Shown piece after piece: positions 45,158-54,727 of a stretch of 64,000 nucleotides of DNA. The stretch spans positions 4,526,501-4,590,500 of the forward strand of contig NZ_CP040094.1 in assembly GCF_013343235.1 (NCBI RefSeq), read 5' to 3'. The notes beneath the pieces were generated by a model. The model was not told the DNA's origin. It was given only the letters and a program-made list of their open reading frames with translations, and did not search any database. Each line of letters begins with the position of its first letter. Positions within the stretch are counted from its first letter, which is position 1. The position numbers and the translations under genes were made by a program. This DNA comes from Nostoc sp. TCL240-02 (GTDB lineage Bacteria; Cyanobacteriota; Cyanobacteriia; Cyanobacteriales; Nostocaceae).

Positions 45158-46679
45158 TTAAGAAGGTATATTTTGTAGCTGTTTGAAGCGAGACGATCGA
45201 GTTTTGGCAAAGGGTATCCCACTAAACCAAGCATCCAACCTGACTAAATTCAGTGCTGTAGCAATCAGAATATGCTGAAGATGAGTTTTAACCAATCCGA
45301 TGTAGCGAGAGCGACGTAGTGCGGAACGCCGTATACCTTGTGAGTGTGTTGCTTCTATGCCTGCACGTTGGTTATAAGTTTGTTTCCATTCGGGTGTCTG
45401 CTGTTGTTTTCGCCGTGAGTGGAGCGCAATTTGACGTGCTTGAGACTGAAGACTTAACTCCCGTGGTTGAGTTTTTGATTGGGTACACTGTGAACGTACT
45501 GGACAGGCTCGGCAAGTACTACCCAAAAATCGAATGTCAATGATAGCTTGACCTTTGACATCTTTTCTTGGTATCCATTTGGTACTTTTATGCCCTTGTG
45601 GACAAGTAACTACTTTATTATCCCAATCCACTACAAAATTAGTTGTATCGAATCCCTGCCCTGCTTTCGCTTGCCAACTGGGGTCTGGTCGCACTGGCCC
45701 AATTATTTCTACGTCATAATCAGTCTTGCTGTTGACCAAATACTCAGCAGCAGTATACCCACTATCCATTAAATGTTCTTTTGGCAGCAATGTTTTAAGA
45801 GCTAGTGCTTCATGAATCGGTGGGACTGCCTGCTCATCAGTAATAGTAGATAGCGTCGTGTGAACATTTGTAATGAAACGAGGGCTATTTTCGTCACAAA
45901 TCTCCGTCATGTGCACTTTGTAGCCAACCCAATTGACGCTGCGCTTGGAACTATAATGCGCTTCGACATCATGAGGAGAGTGAATTGCCAATGTTGAGGG
46001 TGGCATATCTTTGACGCTACGCCATTTTACCAACCCATCTTCTTGTGGGGCATAAAATTGCTGTACCCAGATTTGACGAAGAGTTTCCACCGCAAGCAGT
46101 TGGCGTAACCAATCTGGCGATGTTGGTGTATAAATTGCTTCTAGTAGAGTTAATCCATCTGCGCCAATCATACTGCCTAAAGCTTCTCGCTCTGAATCCA
46201 ATTTAGGTAAGCGATAGTTTTCTACACGACGACCGTAGCGGTCAAACCAATCTGGTTGAATGTGGGCAGTTAACCACTCTGGCACAGCTACTGCTAAACT
46301 ATCGAGGGCAGAACGCATTCCTTCTCCTAATGTTTCTAGTCGATTCAAGGAGCGAATTGCTGCCAGCACATGAGTCGAATCTGTGCGCTGTCGTCGATGG
46401 GTTTTTAATAGTCCTTTTGACTGTAACTGGCTCAAAAGTATGTCCAGTAGCTTTTGCTCCATACCAGAGTTCACCAACCGAGTCCGAAACTCAGATAAAA
46501 TGGAGAAATCAAAGCCACTGTCTGTTAACGGTAAGCTTAAGGCATATTTCCAGTCAATTCGCGCCCGCACTGCGTCTGCTGCTTGTCGGTCTGATAAATT
46601 TTCCACAAACTGCATTACACATATTAGTGCTAGTCGCCAAGGGGACTCTGCTGTTTGTCCCCGTTGCGAAAACTGTGTG
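45158..46679 (-). pseudogene. IS1182-family transposase, N-terminus missing
   Basis: 485 residues from the Met at 46615. The frame continues upstream (QRGQTAESPWRLALICV) to about 46680 and then stops at a junction with the small-protein operon. It has MQFVENLSDRQAADAVR, RTDSTHVLA, a Cys-rich region (CRACPVRSQC) and RAGIEATHSQGIRR, all typical of IS1182. About 60 N-terminal residues and the left end are lost. Confidence 0.85.
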
Positions 46680-46944
46680 AAGCTTCATTATAATTAGCAT
46701 CAAGGCAACTTTCCGCATTTTCTAATCTACCAATTAAGCCTTTAATTTCAATTATTGATATTTGTTCGCCTTCAGCTTCAATAATTTCTTGTACTCTTGA
46801 TTCTGATAGTTTTTCGGCAGAGAGGGAATCTATTGATAAGCCTGTGTCTACAACAATATTTGATAAATGATAAATTGATTTACATCCATCATCGGTGCAA
46901 AATACTAAACAGTTATTCCTCACGTAAATCTCAGTAATTCTCAT
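46630..46944 (-). pseudogene. Small protein gene truncated by the IS1182 remnant
   Basis: From the Met at 46944 (MRITEIYVRNNCLVFCTDDG) the protein reads to ...CLDANYNEAS. The last 16 residues come from the IS1182 fragment. It is the promoter-distal member of the small-protein operon. Confidence 0.6.
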
Positions 46945-47001
46945 TGTATAAATCCATGCTTTGATGAGATGATTGTACAAAATTTCAAAATCTCCATTTT
47001 G

Positions 47002-47250
47002 TCATTTCGCCTTCTGAATCCCTTTATCTGCATTTCCGTAAAGAATTGTATCACCGACTTCATCCACGACCTCAATGTACCCATTTGGGTGAAAATGTGG
47101 ATAAACATACTCCTTTACAGTGCCAGACTGCTGAAAGGGTTGGCATTGTTCATCGTGCGATTCAAAAGTTACGCGATCGCCGGGTTTTAATTTTCTTTTA
47201 CCCACTTTCCTGACTTTATAATTTTTCTCTTGAGAGATAGTATTTATCAA
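47002..47250 (-). CDS. Small protein of unknown function (operon member 4)
   Basis: 82 residues: basic N-terminus, then KPGDRVTFESHDEQCQPFQQ and GYIEVVDEVGDTILYG, probably a small SH3-like beta barrel. It overlaps the upstream gene by 4 bp (ATGA), which shows coupled translation. Confidence 0.6.
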   Translation of the reverse strand: MINTISQEKNYKVRKVGKRKLKPGDRVTFESHDEQCQPFQQSGTVKEYVYPHFHPNGYIEVVDEVGDTILYGNADKGIQKAK

Positions 47251-47468
47251 TTAAGTTCAATCATTTGAGATTCGCATAAATACCACTTCACATCTGGCGT
47301 ATCTTTTGATAGTTCTTCTGTATCAATTTCCCAGTCTTCAGGATAATCTAAAATTTTCAAGCATTGAAATAAATCTCCATCAACATACGTAATAAACGAT
47401 TCATAAAAACTTCCATCTTCTTCGGTAACGGTAATTTCAAAAACAGGATAGTTTTCAAGATTGCCCAT
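47247..47468 (-). CDS. Small acidic protein (operon member 3)
   Basis: 73 residues, strongly acidic (EITVTEEDGSFYESFITYVDG), unknown family. It is sandwiched between other small genes with a 9-bp upstream gap and a 4-bp downstream overlap. Confidence 0.6.
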   Translation of the reverse strand: MGNLENYPVFEITVTEEDGSFYESFITYVDGDLFQCLKILDYPEDWEIDTEELSKDTPDVKWYLCESQMIELN

Positions 47469-47477
47469 AATTAATTC

Positions 47478-47627
47478 CTATTTTACAACTTCCCTAATTC
47501 TCTTCAAATTCGCGAAATGCTCCGTTTTAAGCACACTGTCGGCATACTCAACTAAGCAAGAAGGTGCATTTGCTATGGTGTATTCAATTATTGTGCAGGG
47601 TTGACCTGTTTTCTCGTTTAAATACAT
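47478..47627 (-). CDS. Tiny protein (operon member 2)
   Basis: 49 residues, starting MYLNEKTGQPCTIIEYTIAN. AAAAAGGA precedes the ATG at good Shine-Dalgarno spacing. The family is not recognised. Its position in a row of short, evenly spaced genes supports it. Confidence 0.55.
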   Translation of the reverse strand: MYLNEKTGQPCTIIEYTIANAPSCLVEYADSVLKTEHFANLKRIREVVK

Positions 47628-47648
47628 AATTCCTTTTTCGTAACTTGG

Positions 47649-47795
47649 CTAGTTTTGAGATTTAACAAACTCTTTGCAACACTCATAGCTATCTGAAATC
47701 AAAATAACGCTGTCATGACTGGTAACACTTCTTTTTATCTTGTATAAAAAGCATCTCAATTGATGGCAATATGTTTCAACTACGTAATATTCCAT
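47649..47795 (-). CDS. Tiny protein (operon member 1)
   Basis: 48 residues, starting MEYYVVETYCHQLRCFLYK and containing four Cys. AAGGGA precedes the ATG. It is the first gene of the five-gene small-protein run. Confidence 0.5.
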   Translation of the reverse strand: MEYYVVETYCHQLRCFLYKIKRSVTSHDSVILISDSYECCKEFVKSQN

Positions 47796-47982
47796 AATTC
47801 CCTTATCGTCACTTGATGGATAATCTTGTTTTATTGTTTTTCAGTGCGATGGCTGATACTTTGTCTAAGTGGTTGATTATCCTTATTTTGTTGGTGCAGA
47901 GTAGTATGTATTCCCTGCACCTTGGTAGGAATTAGGAAAAAAAGTGTTTTTTATATCCACATAATTAAGCTATATACTAAAA

Positions 47983-48876
47983 TTATTCTGAGAAATTTGG
48001 TAAGTTTTTAAACGCTAATTGTGCTACTTCTTCGGCGCGCCCTGACGTGACTTTCTGATACCGTAATGTTGTCTGAATGCTTTCATGTCCCATGAGCGCC
48101 CTGAGTTCTTCAATGCCCATTAATCCCACTCGCTCTGTAGCAAAAGTATGTCGAAGGTCATGAAGTCGAATCCCCTGGAGTTCTGGAATGTTCTCAATTA
48201 AGCTTTTCCAAGATTTATGCGCCATCCGGTATGACAGACGGGAGACAGCCAAAGTTTTTGGTTGTTGAGCCGTAAATAGTGCTGTATGGTTGGGGTGTCT
48301 ATAATATTTAATGTAGTGATTTAGACTTTGAGAAGCTACTTCACTGTAAAAACACCACCGTTGCTTGTTGCCTTTCCCAACAACCTGAAATTTCCGGGTT
48401 TTGAGGTCTATGTCATCGAAATTTAGAGCCAGTACCTCAGCAATCCTAGCGCCACTAGTATGCAACAAACGCACCAATGCAGACAAACGAACATCTTTTT
48501 TGATGACACGGTACAGGATACTTAATTGGTGTTGAGTAAGGTAACGTACAGCCTCATCCGTAGCATGTTCTCCTTGCTCTCGAATGGGTTTGCGTCTTGC
48601 AAGTCCCGCAACTGGATTGGATTTGAGATATCCCATATCAACAGCGAAGTTGAATAAAGCCGTGATTACAGCTTGATGACGGTGGTGTGTAGTATAGGAA
48701 ACATCGGTTAAATGATTGAGATATTCCATCAAAACTTGTCTGTCAATGATTTCTATTGACCATCGCCCATATTCCTTGAGTAAGGGGAGAATCGTAGACT
48801 CATAAGAACGCAGAGTACCTTTGGCTAGTCCTGGACGTTCTAAAAACTTGGTGGTTAAAGCAGCTAAAGTTATCAT
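47983..48876 (-). CDS. Tyrosine recombinase, TnpI-like
   Basis: A 297-residue integrase with R144 (GARIAEV), K168 (VGKGNK), H239/R242 (HDLRHTFA), H264 (MGHES) and Y273 (LRYQK). The divergent neighbours are an XRE-type regulator and a Tn3-family transposase. That arrangement fits Tn3 elements that use a tyrosine recombinase (TnpI) to resolve cointegrates. Confidence 0.88.
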   Translation of the reverse strand: MITLAALTTKFLERPGLAKGTLRSYESTILPLLKEYGRWSIEIIDRQVLMEYLNHLTDVSYTTHHRHQAVITALFNFAVDMGYLKSNPVAGLARRKPIREQGEHATDEAVRYLTQHQLSILYRVIKKDVRLSALVRLLHTSGARIAEVLALNFDDIDLKTRKFQVVGKGNKQRWCFYSEVASQSLNHYIKYYRHPNHTALFTAQQPKTLAVSRLSYRMAHKSWKSLIENIPELQGIRLHDLRHTFATERVGLMGIEELRALMGHESIQTTLRYQKVTSGRAEEVAQLAFKNLPNFSE

Positions 48877-48959
48877 TACTTTAGAGAGCTTTTGGCAATT
48901 TATTTGAATAAAAGTGTAGATATATATTTATTATTAATAAATATACTTTTAGATATATT

Positions 48960-49430
48960 TTGATAGTGATAACAGAACATTCGACGCTTCCCACGGGGGA
49001 AGAAGGGCTTGCTAATTACGTCCAGAGATTGCGAGGTCATCTTTGTTTAACCCAAAAAGAGTTGAGTTTCAAAGCGGGGATACATATCCAGACCATCCGC
49101 AAAATTGAAGGTGGACAAACTTCAAGGCTCAATCAAAAGGCTAAAGGTGGTCTGGCTTCGGCGTTGGGGATACCACCAGAGTACTTGGATGCAGCAGCTA
49201 AGAAAGTCTCTCCAGAAACCATAACTTCACTCAAGTTTTGCCCCAAATGTTGGACTCCAGGAACTACCCCTGACCCCATGTGGACTGACTTACGGTCAAA
49301 GTATTGCTTTGCTTGTGGTACAGCCTTACGGAATCGCTGTGTTAGTTGCAATGAACCAATTATGTCGCTGAAATTCAAATTTTGCCCTTACTGCGGCGCG
49401 AATTACAAACAAAATCAAACTACTGCTTGA
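48960..49430 (+). CDS. XRE-type HTH protein with C-terminal zinc ribbons
   Basis: 156 residues from TTG at 48960. The N-terminal HTH is LCLTQKELSFKAGIHIQTIRKIEGG. The C-terminal half has CPKC, CFACG, CVSC and CPYCG pairs, i.e. two zinc ribbons. It probably regulates the flanking transposase and recombinase, since it starts in their divergent promoter region and ends 22 bp before the transposase. Confidence 0.75.
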   Translation: MIVITEHSTLPTGEEGLANYVQRLRGHLCLTQKELSFKAGIHIQTIRKIEGGQTSRLNQKAKGGLASALGIPPEYLDAAAKKVSPETITSLKFCPKCWTPGTTPDPMWTDLRSKYCFACGTALRNRCVSCNEPIMSLKFKFCPYCGANYKQNQTTA

Positions 49431-49452
49431 AATCAAATATACAGGTATTTAA

Positions 49453-51121
49453 TTGGCAACGCGCGAACTTTTATCTCCAGCACAGCGACTACAATTTACT
49501 GAAATTCCCGATTCTATTACCACAAGAGATATAGCTCGCTACTATACTTTTAGTAATGACGAACTCAAAATTATTAAAGAGCGTCGTAGACCACATAATC
49601 GTCTGGGTTTTGCCGTACAGTTGTGTTACCTACGCTTTCCCGGTCGTGTTTGGAATCTAGGAGAAATAGTACCGGAATCTGTACTATTTTATATTGCATC
49701 TCAATTAAAACTTGACCCAGCAATAATAACAGAATATTCCCAAAGGGATACAACTCGACGCGAACATTTAACAGAAATTCAAAATAATTTTGGATTTCAT
49801 ACTTTTAATACATCTATATACAAAAAACTCTCAAAATGGTTATTACCATTTGCCATATCCTCAGATAAAGGGATGGCACTTGTGGGAGCGTTAATTGATG
49901 AGATGCGCTTGCGTCAAATTATTATTCCAGCTATTTCTACAGTAGAACGTCTAGCCTGGGAAGTCAGAAATCGCGCTCAAAAATTAGTATGTCTTGAGTT
50001 AACTAAAAGTTTAACAACATTACAAAAGACAGCACTAGACAAGTTATTAGTTGTCGAGCCTGATAAAAAGGTAACTGATTTAATTTGGCTGCGTCAACCA
50101 CCAGGTCAAGCTAATCCGAGAAACTTTTTAAAATTAGTGGAACGACTAGAGTTTATTCGCCATCTTCATCTCGAAGAAGAATGTTTGAAACGAGTACACC
50201 AAAATCGTCTGCTGCAATTTACTAGAATTGGCGCGAAGTCTACGCCTGCTCACCTATCTAGGTTGGATGAATTGAGACGCTATGCTATTTTAGTTGCTTT
50301 TCTCATTGAATGGAGCGCGTCATTGGTCGATTATGCCATAGGTATGCACGATAAAATGATGGGTAAGTTATTTAATAAAAGTGAGCATCAACATGGCGAT
50401 AAGTTTCAACGTGATGGCAAAGCAATTAATGAGAAAGTTCGATTGTATGCTCAAGTAGGCAAGGCATTAATTGCAGCTAGAGATGAGTCCAATGATGCCT
50501 ATCAAGCGATTGAATCTGTATTAGATTGGGAAAAATTTGTTAGTAGTGTTGCTGAAGCTGAAAAACTAGCCAGACCCGCAGATTTTGATTATCTTGAATT
50601 GCTTGATAACCGTTATTCACAGTTGCGACGTTATACACCAAAGTTGTTAGAAGCTTTTGAATTTAAAGCTACGTCTGCCAGTTTACCAGTGATAAAAGCT
50701 TTGGAAGTTATTAAAGAATTAAATATATCAGGCGGTCGAAAAGTGCCGGAATCTGCGGATATTAGTTTCGTTAAACCTCGTTGGTTAAAACACATAATTA
50801 AGGGCGATACTATTGACCGTCACTACTATGAGATGTGTGCTTTAGCTGAGTTACGCAGTGGTTTGCGTTCTGGGGATATTTGGGTAGCAGGCTCGAAGCA
50901 GTTCCAAGATTTTGAGGATTATCTGTTAGCAGATAACGCATGGCAGTCAATGCGTTCTTCTCACACGATACCTGTGGCAGTAGCGACGGATTTTACTACC
51001 TATATTGAACAACGAACACTCGAATTGTCTGAACAATTATCGCTTGTTTCTTCTTTAATGGCAGAGAAGAAACTGGTTGATGTCAGGATAGAAAACGAGA
51101 TGTTAATTATCACTCCTCTCA
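49453..51121 (+). pseudogene. Tn3-family transposase, 3' end removed by ISKra4
   Basis: From TTG at 49453, about 556 native residues. The N-terminal region (DIARYYTFSNDELKIIKERRRPHNRLGFAVQLCYLRFPGR) is the DUF4158-type domain of Tn3 transposases. The middle helical region follows. The C-terminal DDE catalytic domain is missing because the ISKra4 element begins at 51122. The element is immobile. Confidence 0.9.
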
Positions 51122-51194
51122 GGGAGCATCCCAGTTTTTTGCAAAGAAGACGAAAATCAGTCAGGATAGGTAAGACGAGTGTATTTACTTACCG

Positions 51195-51425
51195 ATGACC
51201 CCAGAACAAAAGCAAGCTCTTCAAAAACATATTCAGGCGATTGCTAAAATATTGTATGAAGATACGTCAAAAGAAAAGCTCACAAATCTTGCAGCAATTG
51301 AAGAAGCAGTGCGGAGTCAAATGCAGAAGCATGTTATGCCAGAAGTAGGGGTTTTTTTATCGAAACGATTACAGGGACAACCGCAGGATACCAACGACGG
51401 CTCAAAAGCATTCTTGGAGAGTTAG
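51195..51425 (+). CDS. ISKra4 transposase, frame 1
   Basis: Same as 22987-23217. The slippery T7 is at 51352-51358. A -1 shift there gives FFIETITGTTAGYQRRLKS and joins frame 2. Confidence 0.8.
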   Translation: MTPEQKQALQKHIQAIAKILYEDTSKEKLTNLAAIEEAVRSQMQKHVMPEVGVFLSKRLQGQPQDTNDGSKAFLES

Positions 51426-51502
51426 CAATAACGAGCAAACAAGCCATTGAATTAGAAGTCGCACCAAGTACTCAACTGAGTCCATATCTAGAAACTTGTT
51501 GT

Positions 51503-52261
51503 TTGAGGGTAAGTGCGAATGTCAGCTATGAAGATGCGGCATCAGACATCAAGTATTTTACGGGCATAGAGGTTTCTCACAGCAGTCAACAGAGATTAGT
51601 GCATCGCCAGAATTTTGAGTTGCCAACACCAGAACAGACAATTGAAGAATTAAGCGTCGATGGTGGAAACATCCGTGTCCGAACTCCTAAAGGTCAAATA
51701 TGTGCATGGCTTGGCTATAAAGCAATTAGCTTACATCATCTCGGAATCTTGGGAACTTCATTTCAGAATAATCAGATTGTGATTGATTGGGTTAATGACC
51801 AACCACTGGCTAGCCCACTCACTTGTATTGGTGATGGACATGACGGCATTTGGAATATAATTGACCAATTAGCACCTGATGCACAACGTCGAGAAATACT
51901 TGATTGGTTCCATTTAATAGAAAACCTCCACAAAGTTGGGGGTTCACAAAAACGCTTGAAACAAGCACAAAATCTACTATGGAAAGGCCAAGTTGAGGCT
52001 ACTATTGCCTTATTTACAGATTGTAAAGGCAAACAAGTACAAAACTTTTGCCGTTATCTTGATAAGCATCGCAATCGCATTATCAACTACGAATATTATC
52101 AAGCTGAAGAAATTTGTTCAATTGGTTCAGGTTCAGTTGAATCTGCCGTTAAACAGGTTGACCGTCGAACAAAAATTTCCGGGGCACAATGGAAACGAGA
52201 AAATGTGCCTCAAGTCCTAGCCCATCGCTGTGCTTACCTCAATGGATTATTGTCAGTTTGA
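51503..52261 (+). CDS. ISKra4 transposase, frame 2
   Basis: Same as 22151-22909. The catalytic core has ELSVDGGNIRVR, CIGDGHDGIWN and GSGSVESAVKQ. It is open upstream to the slippage site without an ATG. Confidence 0.85.
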   Translation: MRVSANVSYEDAASDIKYFTGIEVSHSSQQRLVHRQNFELPTPEQTIEELSVDGGNIRVRTPKGQICAWLGYKAISLHHLGILGTSFQNNQIVIDWVNDQPLASPLTCIGDGHDGIWNIIDQLAPDAQRREILDWFHLIENLHKVGGSQKRLKQAQNLLWKGQVEATIALFTDCKGKQVQNFCRYLDKHRNRIINYEYYQAEEICSIGSGSVESAVKQVDRRTKISGAQWKRENVPQVLAHRCAYLNGLLSV

Positions 52262-52287
52262 GCCACTTTAAAAAGTGAGATGCTCCC

Positions 52288-52830
52288 CTTCCCGATACTT
52301 ACCTCGGCAAGATTGCTAATATCTTTACCAGATTTATAAGCTTCAAGAATTGCCTTATTATTAGCTTGGTACTTAATAACTCTAAATTCATCAGGAAAAT
52401 CTTCATCATCTACTTCTACTAGTAATTTAGCGACCTTTGGTGGGTTATCCCTGATTTCAATTATCCTTTCTTTACCGATGTTTTTGTCACTAATTAATCC
52501 AATCTCGTGTAGGTGGATAAGGGTGTGCTTGATTTGTTCAAGTTGAGTTTTGCGACGTGAAATTACCCGGTCGTGGAGTTCGGCTACTCGCGCTTTTCTT
52601 TCCTCCCAGGTTTCAAGGTCAAGATTTAACTGGTCAACTACCCAGGCGATCGCATCGATTTTGGTTTCGATACCATCTTGAACACCCATAACTTCTTGTA
52701 AGAGTTGTTCTACATTACCCTGTTCGCCTAACTCGCTTGCTTCTTCTATCTGTGACCAAAGTTTAGCAGCATCTAGGCTTAATTCTTTGAGAGTGAGTTG
52801 GTTGATTTCGCGTTCAATTGCTTGAGTCAT
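52288..52830 (-). pseudogene. Siphovirus Gp157-like protein, C-terminus replaced by IS sequence
   Basis: About 181 native residues: a helical, coiled-coil-rich N-terminus (GIETKIDAIAWVVDQLNLDLETWEERKARV), then PPKVAKLLVEVDDEDFPDEFRVIKYQANNKAILEAYKSGKDI, the Gp157 hallmark. The frame runs into the IS and stops at 52234. Gp157 proteins are found in phages and plasmids; their role is uncertain. Confidence 0.75.
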
Positions 52831-52844
52831 AATTTACTTTTGAT

Positions 52845-52881
52845 ATAAAAAACAACTAGCAGTTAGCTGCTACTAGTTGTT
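52845..52881 (-). terminator. Rho-independent terminator after the 52918-53085 gene
   Basis: On the minus strand, AACAACTAG pairs with CTAGTTGTT (extended by CAG/CTG) and TTTTTT follows. Confidence 0.75.
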
Positions 52882-52917
52882 GACTAAGAAGAGTTGATGC
52901 TTGAAGGGAGATTGAAT

Positions 52918-53085
52918 TTAGTATCCGTACTGCAAGTGATAGTAGTCTGATTTTTCTTGTGCTAATTCTGCTTCGTACTCGTAGTAATCTGCTTCGCTTA
53001 TGAAGGTGCTTCTTTTTTGAATTTGCTGTGCAGATTTTACTAATTTTTGGTTAGTTTTTGGGTTAGAACTCGTAGTAGTTTTCAT
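52918..53085 (-). CDS. Small Tyr-rich protein
   Basis: 55 residues, MKTTTSSNPKTNQKLVKSAQ...EADYYEYEAELAQEKSDYYH. Basic N-terminus and Tyr/Glu-rich C-terminus. It is followed by a strong terminator, which supports expression. The function is unknown. Confidence 0.55.
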   Translation of the reverse strand: MKTTTSSNPKTNQKLVKSAQQIQKRSTFISEADYYEYEAELAQEKSDYYHLQYGY

Positions 53086-53220
53086 GTCTATACAACTTCA
53101 ATTGCTTCAACGAAGTTGTTGCGTCAGCAAATGTTGTTATCTTGAATTATAAAGATAATATTTATCTTTTTCCATTATCATAACTATCTACTATTGATTT
53201 GTCTTAAACTACTAGTTTTT

Positions 53221-53523
53221 CTACCACAAAGATAGTTGTCCTGGCGATACATTTCCCCGTCTGCGCGTATGAAACAGCATATGACAACCGCTGCATAAAG
53301 CCGCGATATTTTCTGCTCGATTGTCCTCGGGCGTATAATTTCGGTGGTGAACCACTAATGTTTTAATGCTGCGTTCTCTACGATTTAACCCATCCCTTTT
53401 ATCAGTTGGACGTAAGCATTGCATACCGCAGCGCGTGCATTTCCAGTCTGATTTTGATTTGACTTCAAGTGCGATAGTATCCCAGTTTGAAGAATAGCGA
53501 CTGCGGTTTTTACCAGTCATCAA
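53221..53523 (-). CDS. HNH endonuclease (small)
   Basis: A 100-residue protein with CTRCGMQC, the HNH core LVVHHRNYTPEDNRAENIAALCSGCHMLFH and an NVSPGQLSLW tail. It is the intact relative of the broken gene at 10647-11252. The HHR/N/H residues form the usual metal-dependent nuclease site. Confidence 0.88.
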   Translation of the reverse strand: MMTGKNRSRYSSNWDTIALEVKSKSDWKCTRCGMQCLRPTDKRDGLNRRERSIKTLVVHHRNYTPEDNRAENIAALCSGCHMLFHTRRRGNVSPGQLSLW

Positions 53524-53590
53524 TCAGTTCCTTTTGGGTTGCAGAAAACTAATTTTGATTTAATTTGACCCGATATTATTGTGATTATAT

Positions 53591-54130
53591 TTACGCAGAA
53601 AGTTTTCCGGAAAAATTCACCTGTGACATAACTTGTGTGCGTATTGAATTAGCAGCCTTCTCTGCAATTTCTTCTCTATCAGAATCAGTAAGAACTACTG
53701 CAAGTAGCGATTTGAGGACTTCGCGGTTAGATATAAACTCTTCACCGTATAAATCATCTTGCAACAAAGTAGCTTCCAAGTGAGGTATTAACTCAGGCGT
53801 AGGAGATAGCAACCGCTCTTTAATGCGTGTCCTTGCAGTCTCTGTCGCAGAAGTTGTACCTATACCTAAATCCCATGTTTCAATTATTAGCCTGACTTCG
53901 CGGTTGAGAGATACACGCAGCGTTGATAGACGACCAAATAAAGGAAGATTGAGCATTAAAGGTGGTAATGCATTACCCCAATCCAAACCAGCGCCAATCG
54001 TGCAATTTGCTTCATCTTCGATGCAAACAGCCTCTTCGAGCCATCCTTCACCAAAAAGTAAATCTATAGCTTCTTGGGTTGTTATTGACTCGTTTGCCTC
54101 AGAATTATCCTTTTGCTGTTGATGATTCAT
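53591..54130 (-). CDS. Hypothetical protein
   Basis: A 179-residue acidic protein, unknown family (EAIDLLFGEGWLEEAVCIEDEANCTIGAGLDWGNALPP). The central part is beta-rich and the C-terminus helical. It lies 68 bp before the HNH gene on the same strand and 22 bp after the acetyltransferase gene, probably in one transcript. Confidence 0.55.
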   Translation of the reverse strand: MNHQQQKDNSEANESITTQEAIDLLFGEGWLEEAVCIEDEANCTIGAGLDWGNALPPLMLNLPLFGRLSTLRVSLNREVRLIIETWDLGIGTTSATETARTRIKERLLSPTPELIPHLEATLLQDDLYGEEFISNREVLKSLLAVVLTDSDREEIAEKAANSIRTQVMSQVNFSGKLSA

Positions 54131-54151
54131 AAAATTTTACCCGATCGGACT

Positions 54152-54700
54152 TTATCTTCGTCTCAATACACCATACTCAAAGTAGACTAAATTATCATAT
54201 TCTTCTTCCGAACCGCAGTTCAACATGTTTTGTTTTTCGTAAAATCCTTCAGACCTTGGTAAGGAATGCAACCCAATTCTACCTTCATACCCTAACTCAA
54301 CACTTCTAATTCTTGCGAAATTTAATAGTGCTTGACCAACACCTTTGAATTGAGGCGGACGCTGAATTTCCATTCGGTTAGTGGGGGCAGTGGCAATACC
54401 ATCAACATAAACTAGCCTCTTACCAACATTTAACCGAGAACCGTGCATTTGTGTTTCTATTATCATTAATCCTTGAGTTTTGTTTTCGCACTCAATTGCG
54501 TAACCTTCAAGATTTTCTTGATTGGAAATGTATCTTAATTTGAATATCCAATCCCAGTATTTATCTTCTTGACTAAATAACCTTAAGCTTTCTACCCAAT
54601 AATTGACATAATCATCAATATGTCTTTGGACTAAATCTACCAAATAGGCTTCAACAGATGTATTATCAACACCTCTTTTTAACTCGATTTTTCGCTGCAC
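54152..54700 (-). CDS. GNAT-family acetyltransferase
   Basis: A 182-residue protein with GLMIIETQMHGSR (beta strands), VYVDGIATAPTNR and FKGVGQALLNFARIRSVELGYEGRIGLHSLPRSEGFYEK, the acetyl-CoA-binding and C-terminal GNAT motifs. The substrate is unknown. The upstream gene (54728-55258) ends 28 bp away, so the two may form a functional pair. Confidence 0.75.
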   Translation of the reverse strand: MQRKIELKRGVDNTSVEAYLVDLVQRHIDDYVNYWVESLRLFSQEDKYWDWIFKLRYISNQENLEGYAIECENKTQGLMIIETQMHGSRLNVGKRLVYVDGIATAPTNRMEIQRPPQFKGVGQALLNFARIRSVELGYEGRIGLHSLPRSEGFYEKQNMLNCGSEEEYDNLVYFEYGVLRRR

Positions 54701-54727
54701 CTAAAGCTCCTAATTGTCAACTGATTA

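Larger units (their letters stand above)
51122..52287 (+). mobile_element. ISKra4-family insertion sequence, copy 2
   Basis: 1166 bp, apparently identical to 22125-23290. The inverted ends are GGGAGCATC/GATGCTCCC. It has no obvious target duplication: the left flank is a Tn3 transposase and the right flank is a Gp157-like gene, both truncated. Confidence 0.88.
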
